Positions 57,964 to 64,000 of a stretch of 64,000 nt of DNA are shown piece after piece. Position 1 is the first letter of the stretch; every line of letters starts with the position of its first letter. Both the position numbers and the translations under genes were made by a program. The stretch is from Sphingomonadales bacterium UBA2369 (GTDB taxonomy: Bacteria > Pseudomonadota > Alphaproteobacteria > Sphingomonadales > Sphingomonadaceae): contig DDTH01000006.1 in NCBI GenBank assembly GCA_002344055.1, positions 411,037 to 475,036 on the forward strand, read 5' to 3'. The notes under the pieces are model-generated. The model saw nothing but the letters and a program-made list of their open reading frames with translations, made no database searches and was not told the origin of the DNA.

Positions 57964-60548
57964 ACCAGACTCTTGCTGGCCTGTTCGAACACGTCCTTCG
58001 ACACGCCGGGCGCGGCGACGATGCGTTCCAGCTCGGCCCGCATCAGTGCCTGCCGCTCCGGGCCGAACCGGCGCCAGCGGCCGAGCGGGGGAACGAGCTT
58101 GGCCGCGGTCTGCGGATTGAGCTTGTCGGCAGCGACGATCATGTCCGCCAGGAAGTGGTAGCCGCGGCCTGATGCGTGATGAAAGCCGCGCTGATTGGCA
58201 GCGAAGGCGCCGACCAGGGAGCGCAGCCGGTTGGGGTTGGTCATGGTGAAATCCGGGTGGGTGGCCAGCCGCTCCACCTCGTCCACCACATCGCCGCGCA
58301 TCGACAGCGCTTGCGAGGTGAACCATTTGTCGAGGACGAGGGCATTGGAGCGATAGCGCTCGTAGAAACAGTCCAGCGCCTCCGCCCGTTCGCCTTCCGC
58401 CGCGCTGTTGACCAAAGTGCCGAGCGCACCCTGCCGGTCGGTCATATTGTCGGCATCGTGATATTGGCGCAGCGCCATTGCCGGCGCATCCTCCGCACCG
58501 GACGCCGCGATATAGCCGAGCGAGACCGTGCGCAGACGGCGGCGGCCCTTGGCGGCAGGCGACAATTCGTAGCGGTTGGAGGCCGAGGCGTCATAGGCGG
58601 CGCGCCAAAGCGGCTCGAGCGACTTGCCGAGTTCGGCGCGCAACGCCTCCCGCGCCGCGCCGATCGCGTCGGGGTCGACCACCGGCAGATGATCCCCGAT
58701 AAAGGCTTCGCTCGGCAGCAGAGCCGCCTCGCCGACAAAGGCCGGATCGAGCGCGGGGTCCTTGAGCGTGCGCTCCACCGCCTCGACCACCGCCGCATGA
58801 TCGGCCGCTCCGCCGTTCAGCCCGGCCAGCATCGTGTCTAGCATCAATTGCTGCATCGCCTCGTAGCGGGCGAAGGGATCGTCATCGCGCGCGGAGAGGA
58901 AGGCGAGGTCGGCGGCGCTGCGGTCGGTCTCGACGATGATCGGGGCGGAGAAACCGCGATTGATCGACAGGATCGGCCGCTCGCCAATGCCGTCCAGCAC
59001 CAATTCGCCCTTCGCCTGATCCAATGTGACGATCTGCTCGCCGAGTTTCTCGCCGCTCAGCTCGCCGAACAAGGCGACTTTCAGCGGGATCGGCATCGGC
59101 TCCTTGTCCGGCTGGCCCGGGGTCGGCGGCACATGCTGGTCGAGCAAAAGATGGGCGCGGCCGCTGGCCGGCTCGTGCGTCAGGCTGGCGCGCACCTTCG
59201 GTGTGCCGGCCTGGCTGTACCAGCGGCGGAAGCGGGTCAGATCCTCGCCGGTCGCTTCCTCCATCGCCCGGACGAAGTCCTCGCAGGTCACCGCCTGGCC
59301 GTCATGCCGTTCGAAGTAGAGGTCGCAGCCGGCGCGGAAGCGCTCCGGGCCGAGGATGGTGTGCATCATCCGGATCAGCTCGGCGCCCTTGTTGTAGACG
59401 GTCGCCGTGTAGAAATTGCCGATCTCCATATAGGATTCGGGCCGGACAGGATGGGCGAGCGGCCCCTGATCCTCCGGGAATTGCGCGGCCCGCAGCGCGC
59501 GCACGTCCTCGATCCGCTTGACCGCGGCGCTGCCCATGTCGGCGGAAAATTGCTGGTCGCGGAAGACGGTAAAGCCTTCTTTCAGCGAGAGCTGGAACCA
59601 GTCGCGGCAGGTGACGCGGTTCCCGGACCAATTGTGGAAATATTCGTGCGCGACGACGCCGGAGACGGCGTCATAATCCGCATCGGTGGCGATATCGGGA
59701 TCGGCCAGCACGTAGCGCGAATTGAAGATGTTGAGGCCCTTATTCTCCATCGCGCCGAAGTTGAAATCGCCGACCGCGACGATGTTGAAGACGTCGAGAT
59801 CATATTCGCGGCCGAACACCTCCTCGTCCCACTTCATGCTCTGCTTGAGCGCGTTCATGGCATGTTCGGTGCGCGGCAGATCTTCCTCGCGCACCCAGAT
59901 TCCGAGCTGAACCTCGCGGCCCGAGCGGGTGACGAAGGCGTCGCGCCGCGCCCGCAGATCGCCGGCAACGAGCGCGAACAGGTAGCAGGGCTTGGGGAAG
60001 GGATCGTTCCAGTCGGCCCAGTGGCGGCCGTCGGGCAGTTCGCCGCTCGCCACCGGATCGCCGTTCGACAGCAGCACGGGAAAGGCCGTCTTGTCCGCGA
60101 TCATCCGCACCGAATAGCGGCTGAGCACGTCCGGCCGGTCGGGGAAGGGGGTGATGCGGCGAAAGCCCTCCGCTTCACACTGCGTGCAGAGCATGCCACC
60201 CGACGCATAGAGGCCCATCAGCTGCGTGTTGGCGGCGGGCGAAATCTCGACCTCGGTCACCACCGTGGCGCTGTCGGCGGCCATCGGGATCGTGAGCAGA
60301 TCGGCTTCATAATTATGCTCGGCGACGATGCCGTCGACCGCCACCGACAGCAGGGCAAGTCCCTCGGCGTTCAGCACCAGAGGCGCGCCCGGCTCGACGC
60401 GCACGACCTCCAGCGTGGCGCGCACCCGCGTCCGCTCGGCGGAAAGATCGAATTCCAGCGCGACGGAGGGCACCTGCCAGGCGGGCGGCGCATAATCTTC
60501 GCGGCGAATGGTGACGGGCGTGGCGAGGGCGTTCTGGGCATCAAGCAT
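57960..60548 (-). CDS. pepN: Aminopeptidase N
   Basis: An 862-residue M1 peptidase. The exopeptidase motif is GAMENKGLNIFN; the zinc site is VVAHEYFHNWSGNRVTCRDW with the third ligand in LSLKEGFTVFRDQQFSAD; the C-terminal half is helical (alpha superhelix), as in the E. coli-type PepN. It removes N-terminal residues from peptides in the cytoplasm. Length is within the normal 860-890. The stop is shared with the convergent DUF1810 gene. Confidence 0.96.
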   Translation of the reverse strand: MLDAQNALATPVTIRREDYAPPAWQVPSVALEFDLSAERTRVRATLEVVRVEPGAPLVLNAEGLALLSVAVDGIVAEHNYEADLLTIPMAADSATVVTEVEISPAANTQLMGLYASGGMLCTQCEAEGFRRITPFPDRPDVLSRYSVRMIADKTAFPVLLSNGDPVASGELPDGRHWADWNDPFPKPCYLFALVAGDLRARRDAFVTRSGREVQLGIWVREEDLPRTEHAMNALKQSMKWDEEVFGREYDLDVFNIVAVGDFNFGAMENKGLNIFNSRYVLADPDIATDADYDAVSGVVAHEYFHNWSGNRVTCRDWFQLSLKEGFTVFRDQQFSADMGSAAVKRIEDVRALRAAQFPEDQGPLAHPVRPESYMEIGNFYTATVYNKGAELIRMMHTILGPERFRAGCDLYFERHDGQAVTCEDFVRAMEEATGEDLTRFRRWYSQAGTPKVRASLTHEPASGRAHLLLDQHVPPTPGQPDKEPMPIPLKVALFGELSGEKLGEQIVTLDQAKGELVLDGIGERPILSINRGFSAPIIVETDRSAADLAFLSARDDDPFARYEAMQQLMLDTMLAGLNGGAADHAAVVEAVERTLKDPALDPAFVGEAALLPSEAFIGDHLPVVDPDAIGAAREALRAELGKSLEPLWRAAYDASASNRYELSPAAKGRRRLRTVSLGYIAASGAEDAPAMALRQYHDADNMTDRQGALGTLVNSAAEGERAEALDCFYERYRSNALVLDKWFTSQALSMRGDVVDEVERLATHPDFTMTNPNRLRSLVGAFAANQRGFHHASGRGYHFLADMIVAADKLNPQTAAKLVPPLGRWRRFGPERQALMRAELERIVAAPGVSKDVFEQASKSLV

Positions 60549-60589
60549 GGCGCCCGCTTACCGGCTTTTGCCCTCGGGTTCGAATCCAA

Positions 60590-61543
60590 TCAGTCGGGCA
60601 CGGGCGCCGGTGCGGCGGGCCGTTTGCCGCCCAGCGCCACGACCAGCCCGCTGAGCGCGAGCAGGCCGCCGGCGGCGGACAGGAAGGTCCAGCGATAATC
60701 CTCGAAAATCGTGGAAATCAGCATGGCGACGATCGGCACGAGCACGCTGGAATAGGCGGCCTTGGCGGGACCGACGGCGCGGATGATGCGATAATAATAG
60801 AAGAAAGCTAGGGCGGAGGCGATCAGACCGAGATAGAGCAGGCCGAGCCAGTAGCCGAGCCGCGCCTCCGCCACCGGCGGCCCCGCCACCGCCAGCGCGA
60901 TCGCACCATTGGCGAGCGCGCCGTAGAGCATCCCCCAGGCAAGCAGGCTGGCGATCGGCAGCCTTTTCACCGTCTCGACCAGCTGCAGCAGATTGCCGAC
61001 GGACGCGGCCAGCACCGCCACGAGGGTGAAGCCGATCCCCAGCAGCACCGGCCCGACCTCGGCCACCGGCGCGGCCCGCAATTCGGCCCAGAAGAGCAGG
61101 CCGACGCCCGCCATCGCCACCACCGATCCCCAAAGAAATTGCGCCGACACGCGCTGCCCGAAAAAAGCGCGCGCCAGAAGCGCGTTCGGCACCACGAGCA
61201 AGGCGAAGACCACCGCCACCAGCCCCGAGGTCACGTAACGTTCGGCGGCATAGACGAGGATGAAGTTGATCACGAATTGCGGGATGCCGATCGCCAGCGC
61301 GTAGAAGTGGCCGGAGCGCCCGATCCGCAGCGAGGCGCCGCTGAGCCGCGCGATCACAAACATGGCCGCCGCCGCGAGCGCGAAACGGTAGGTCACGGAC
61401 CAGTTGGGCGGCACGGCGTCGCCGCCGGACCCAAGCTGATCCTTGATGACGATCCAGGTTGAACTCCAGATGAGCGAGATCGCCAGGAAGGGGATCAGGA
61501 TGGCCGGACTGGCGAGGCTCGGGGGCTCGGAACGACCACTCAT
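60590..61543 (-). CDS. EamA/DMT family transporter
   Basis: A 317-residue protein with ten helices in two EamA repeats: SLIWSSTWIVIKDQLGSGGD and LVAVVFALLVVPNALLARAF in the first; LLQLVETVKRLPIASLLAWG and AFFYYYRIIRAVGPAKAAYS in the second. The family exports metabolites, often amino acids. Just five bases separate its ATG from a perfect 22-bp AT-rich palindrome, leaving no room for a ribosome site outside it: leaderless or operator-controlled expression is possible. Threonine aldolase lies upstream on the same strand. Confidence 0.9.
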   Translation of the reverse strand: MSGRSEPPSLASPAILIPFLAISLIWSSTWIVIKDQLGSGGDAVPPNWSVTYRFALAAAAMFVIARLSGASLRIGRSGHFYALAIGIPQFVINFILVYAAERYVTSGLVAVVFALLVVPNALLARAFFGQRVSAQFLWGSVVAMAGVGLLFWAELRAAPVAEVGPVLLGIGFTLVAVLAASVGNLLQLVETVKRLPIASLLAWGMLYGALANGAIALAVAGPPVAEARLGYWLGLLYLGLIASALAFFYYYRIIRAVGPAKAAYSSVLVPIVAMLISTIFEDYRWTFLSAAGGLLALSGLVVALGGKRPAAPAPVPD

Positions 61544-61548
61544 ATACG

Positions 61549-61570
61549 CATATAAAGATATCTTTATATG
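61549..61570. promoter_or_regulatory. Perfect 22-bp AT-rich palindrome before the EamA gene
   Basis: Each half is CATATAAAGAT followed by its exact reverse complement. In a GC-rich genome such a symmetric AT-rich block is a strong operator candidate. The shape recalls ArsR-type repressor sites that control methionine or S-adenosylhomocysteine genes in alphaproteobacteria, but I am working from memory and cannot test it. It occupies the gap between the threonine aldolase stop and the EamA start. Confidence 0.75.
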
Positions 61571-61585
61571 TTGGTCAACGGTGCA

Positions 61586-62590
61586 TCAAAGCGCGCGGAT
61601 CGCCGCCGCCAACGCATCGACATGGGCGAGATCGCTGTCCCAGCTGGTCACCAGCCGCACTTCGCCGGGCGCCCAGTCGTAAAAGTCGAAGCCTTGCGCG
61701 CGCAGCGCTGCCGCTTCCTCAGGGGTGACCTTCAGAAACACCTCATTCGCCTCGACCGGCACGACCAGCCGCTCCGGCCCGGCCGCCTCTCCGATGCGCG
61801 AGGACGCATTGTTGGCCGCACGAGCGTTGCGCAGCCATAGATCGCCCTCGATCATCGCCAGAATCTGCGCGGCCAGATAGCGGCCCTTCGACAGCAAATG
61901 CCCGGCCCGTTTGCGGCGATAGCGGGTCGCCTCGGCGCGGTCGGGATCGAAGAAGATCAAAGCCTCCGCCGACAAGCCGCCATTCTTCACGCAGCCGAAG
62001 CTCATGATGTCGACGCCAGCGCGCCAGGTAAGATCGGCCGGGCTGGCATTCGTCCGTGCCGCGGCGTTAGCGAAACGGGCGCCGTCGAGGTGCAGACCGA
62101 GTCCGCGCGCCCTGCAGACCGCGCCGATCGCCGCCGTATCCTCGGCCGTATAGACCAGCCCATATTCGGTCGCGTTGGTAATCGAGACGGCGTGCGGCTG
62201 CGCCCAATGGACGCCGTCCGGCACGAGATCGAGCCTTTCCTCCAGAGACGCCGGCGTCAGCTTCGCGCCTTCGCCCTCGACCAGCAGCAATTTCGCGCCA
62301 TGCGTGTAGAATTCCGGCGCGCCGCATTCATCATTCTGGATGTGCGCATCCTTGTGGCAGATCACTGCCCCGTGCGGCGGGCACAATTCCGCCAGCGCCA
62401 GCGAATTGGCCGCGGTCCCGGTGGCGATCCACAGCGCCGCGACGTCGGTCTCGAACAGCGCGGAAAAGGCCCCGTCAAGCCGCTTGCTCCAGGCATCGCC
62501 GTCATAGGCGGTATCCATTCGGTTGGCCTCGACCAGAGCCGCCAGCACTTCCGGGCAGGCTGTCGCCGCATTGTCGGAGAAAAAGCGCAT
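61586..62590 (-). CDS. ltaE: Low-specificity L-threonine aldolase
   Basis: A 334-residue PLP enzyme of fold type I: RFFSDNAATACPEVLAALVE at the start, ATGTAANSLALAELCPPHGA, ITNATEYGLVYT, HLDGARFANAAA and the lysine region DIMSFGCVKNGGLSAEALIF, where the Lys binds PLP. It cleaves threonine to glycine and acetaldehyde. The ATG at 62590 gives the family N-terminus; the 23-codon extension is rejected. The EamA gene follows on the same strand, separated by a candidate operator. Confidence 0.92.
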   Translation of the reverse strand: MRFFSDNAATACPEVLAALVEANRMDTAYDGDAWSKRLDGAFSALFETDVAALWIATGTAANSLALAELCPPHGAVICHKDAHIQNDECGAPEFYTHGAKLLLVEGEGAKLTPASLEERLDLVPDGVHWAQPHAVSITNATEYGLVYTAEDTAAIGAVCRARGLGLHLDGARFANAAARTNASPADLTWRAGVDIMSFGCVKNGGLSAEALIFFDPDRAEATRYRRKRAGHLLSKGRYLAAQILAMIEGDLWLRNARAANNASSRIGEAAGPERLVVPVEANEVFLKVTPEEAAALRAQGFDFYDWAPGEVRLVTSWDSDLAHVDALAAAIRAL

Positions 62591-62651
62591 GTCGGCGCTT
62601 CCTTGCGGCGCGCCCGGGCACACGTCAACGCGTCCCACCCAAGTCACTGAC

Positions 62652-62666
62652 TTAACCAAGCTTTAG
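62652..62666 (+). promoter_or_regulatory. CtrA-like site (TTAA-N7-TTAG)
   Basis: TTAA-CCAAGCT-TTAG is one base off the CtrA consensus TTAA-N7-TTAA. It lies 42 bp before the first PilZ gene. CtrA controls motility and c-di-GMP genes in alphaproteobacteria, which fits, but a single 15-bp match is weak evidence. Confidence 0.35.
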
Positions 62667-62707
62667 GGACAAAGCGCTTAGGATGTCCTCCTCTCGGCGA
62701 GGCAGGA

Positions 62708-63139
62708 ATGAGCGCAGACACTTTCAACCACAATGACGCGGCGGGCCAGCGCAAGGCCAAACGCGCTCGCGTGCTGCTCGCCGCCAAGCTCAAGACAGCC
62801 GATGGCGAGATCGACTGCCGCCTGCGCGATCTGTCGCGCAAAGGCGCGCTGATCGAATGCCGGCCGACCCCGCCGACCGGAACGGAACTGGTCTTCCAGC
62901 GCGGCGCCATTTCGGTCCCGGCCCGCGTCGCCTGGTCGCAGCCCGGCAGGATCGGCCTGGAGTTCGATCATATGATCGACGAGGCGGAAGTGCTGGTGCA
63001 GCTCGGTCCGGGTACACCCAAGGAGGTCAGGACCCCCTATCGCCAGACCATTCGCGGCAGCGTGAGCGAGCATGAGCGCAAGCTTGCCGCCACCTGGGGC
63101 ATGACGGTTGGCATCACCATCCCCGACGGATCCTATTGA
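62708..63139 (+). CDS. PilZ domain protein 1
   Basis: A 143-residue protein with a PilZ domain: basic KRAR near residue 20 (an RxxxR-like c-di-GMP contact), RDLSRKGALIECRPTPPTG carrying the D-x-S-x-x-G motif, and RVAWSQPGRIGLEFD. A C-terminal extension of about 50 residues ends with TWGMTVGITIP. It probably binds c-di-GMP to affect motility or matrix production. A second PilZ gene begins just past its stop. Confidence 0.87.
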   Translation: MSADTFNHNDAAGQRKAKRARVLLAAKLKTADGEIDCRLRDLSRKGALIECRPTPPTGTELVFQRGAISVPARVAWSQPGRIGLEFDHMIDEAEVLVQLGPGTPKEVRTPYRQTIRGSVSEHERKLAATWGMTVGITIPDGSY

Positions 63140-63150
63140 GGACGTCGCGC

Positions 63151-63537
63151 GTGGATTTGCTCGGATCCAGCTGGGACTTTGGCGACGACAGCGAGGCTGG
63201 CGGCCTGCTGGGCGAACTCACCACATGGAGCCGTCCGGTACGTGCCCGCGAGCGCAGATCGGCACGTCGCCCGGTCGACATGAGCGCGGGCTTGCGTCAG
63301 CGCGGCGCGAGCGGCGTGGCCGTTCAGGTTGTCGATCTTTCGGCGCACGGCTTCCGGGTGGCGAGCCATCTCGAGCTGCCGATCGGCACCGATGTCTGGC
63401 TGCGCCTGCCCGGCCTGGAACCCTTTCACGCCACCGTGGCCTGGCAGGAGGGCCATTATATCGGCTGCGCCTTCGAACGGCCGCTTCATGCCGCGGTCGT
63501 CGATATGCTGGTGCGGCGCGCCGCCGGGAACGCCTGA
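63151..63537 (+). CDS. PilZ domain protein 2
   Basis: A 128-residue protein with a later PilZ core: RARERRSARRPVDMSAGLRQ with Arg residues at the c-di-GMP position, QVVDLSAHGFRVASHLELP with D-x-S-x-x-G, and HATVAWQEGHYIGCAFERPL. I chose a GTG with GAGG upstream; a TTG overlapping the previous stop is an alternative. It sits immediately after PilZ 1, so they are likely co-expressed, and it converges with gapR. Confidence 0.83.
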   Translation: MDLLGSSWDFGDDSEAGGLLGELTTWSRPVRARERRSARRPVDMSAGLRQRGASGVAVQVVDLSAHGFRVASHLELPIGTDVWLRLPGLEPFHATVAWQEGHYIGCAFERPLHAAVVDMLVRRAAGNA

Positions 63538-63546
63538 CCTCGGGGC

Positions 63547-63789
63547 CTAGCCGAGCCCCAGCGCCGCCTTGTACGTCTCCAGCAGCGCCTCCGCCTCGTC
63601 GCGGGCATTCTTTTCCATCTTCCGCAGGCGGACGATGGTGCGCATCGTCTTGGGGTCGTAGCCGCGCGCCTTGGCTTCGCCATAGACGTCCTTCACGTCG
63701 TCCGCGATGCCCTTCTTTTCTTCCTCGAGCCGCTCGATCCGCTCGATGAGCAGCCTGAGTTCGTCGGCCGCGACATTGCCTTCCGCCAT
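63547..63789 (-). CDS. gapR: GapR family nucleoid-associated protein (DUF2312)
   Basis: An 80-residue coiled-coil protein: ADELRLLIERIERLEEEKKG, IADDVKDVYGEAKARGYDPK and TMRTIVRLRKMEKNARDEAE, the full DUF2312 sequence. In Caulobacter GapR clamps overtwisted DNA and supports replication by aiding topoisomerases. The start MAEGNVAADELR is the family's; a 21-codon upstream extension is rejected. It is divergent from the pyk gene, a neighbourhood common in sphingomonads. Confidence 0.93.
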   Translation of the reverse strand: MAEGNVAADELRLLIERIERLEEEKKGIADDVKDVYGEAKARGYDPKTMRTIVRLRKMEKNARDEAEALLETYKAALGLG

Positions 63790-63895
63790 TTCCTGATTCT
63801 TCCTGATGAATGATGTGGCGCGCGGTCTAGGCAATCGGCCGGAGCCGCTCAACCCCGCCTTGCACTGTCATCCACAGCCTCTATGCGCTGGCGAT

Positions 63896-64000
63896 ATGAC
63901 CACGCCGGAATCCAGCCCCAGCCGCTCCGTGCCCCGTACCCGCAAGGTGCGGATTCTGGCGACGCTCGGCCCCGCGAGCAACACGGCGGAGATGATCCGC
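63896..64000 (+). CDS. pyk: Pyruvate kinase, first 35 residues (partial, runs off the right edge)
   Basis: An ATG at 63896 opens MTTPESSPSRSVPRTRKVRI, then LATLGPASNTAEMIR, which is the conserved start of pyruvate kinase (KxxIxATxGPASxxxxxI). The enzyme makes pyruvate and ATP from phosphoenolpyruvate in glycolysis. The 106-bp divergent region shared with gapR precedes it. The frame stays open to the last base of the window. Confidence 0.85.
   Translation, partial: MTTPESSPSRSVPRTRKVRILATLGPASNTAEMIR

Noticed and set aside
58848..60698. Plus-strand 616-codon frame opposite pepN
   Set aside because: Antisense to the zinc-site-bearing aminopeptidase and low in protein-like character.

Overview
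The window is a GC-rich stretch (roughly two thirds G+C by eye) of an alphaproteobacterial chromosome, most likely from Sphingomonadales. Pointers are the cytochrome c oxidase cluster in the order ctaC-ctaD ... ctaB-small membrane protein-ctaG-ctaE-DUF983-SURF1, an M16 peptidase beside it, a GapR gene (DUF2312) divergent from pyruvate kinase, an Atm1-type ABC exporter, an alphaproteobacterial GAAC-N7-GAAC LexA box before uvrA, and a TonB-dependent receptor. It is mostly a housekeeping backbone with a few accessory patches.

Layout. 1-442: the integrase end of a genomic island and the tRNA-Ser(GGA) it abuts; the island continues to the left of the window. 500-5000: pterin dehydratase, a small zincin, ccmAB, then a minus-strand operon of M16 peptidase, rRNA-type methyltransferase and lipoprotein. 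5187-12320: the aa3 cytochrome c oxidase structural and assembly genes, with heme O synthase. 12501-15146: a tightly overlapping operon pyrE-pdxJ-acpS-lepB. 15153-22575: FKBP-like protein, rpsU, a dienoyl-CoA isomerase-like crotonase, an orphan 2Fe-2S subunit, fabI, BrkB, a DnaJ-like protein and cyclopropane fatty acid synthase. 22695-31169: pdxH, PhzF, a receiver protein, then an accessory stretch of lipoproteins, including three paralogues with a shared Cys pattern, and a DNA methyltransferase fused to a nuclease-like domain. 31434-38632: uvrA under a LexA box, an AT-richer 878-residue SIR2-STAND-repeat protein that looks like a horizontally acquired antiphage gene, a frameshifted gene, an HNH nuclease and a SecD-like lipoprotein. 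38964-53846: membrane and exported proteins, an ABC exporter pair, an MFS pump, recQ, an MHYT-GGDEF-EAL protein, atm1 and a TonB receptor. 54244-64000: a Crp/Fnr regulator, a two-microprotein plus PspC operon with a candidate sigma-54 promoter, a CDF metal exporter, pepN, an EamA transporter with a perfect AT-rich operator, threonine aldolase, two PilZ proteins, gapR and the start of pyk.

Many adjacent genes overlap by 4 bp (ATGA, GTGA or TTGA), so operon structure is readable directly. The most promising accessory items are the SIR2-STAND gene (34406-37042), the microprotein/PspC operon (55750-56523), the Cys-patterned lipoprotein family (25594-27782), the methyltransferase-nuclease fusion (28452-29912) and the island edge at tRNA-Ser. 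Coordinates and translations were read by eye. No similarity search was run, so family names rest on recognised motifs and context.
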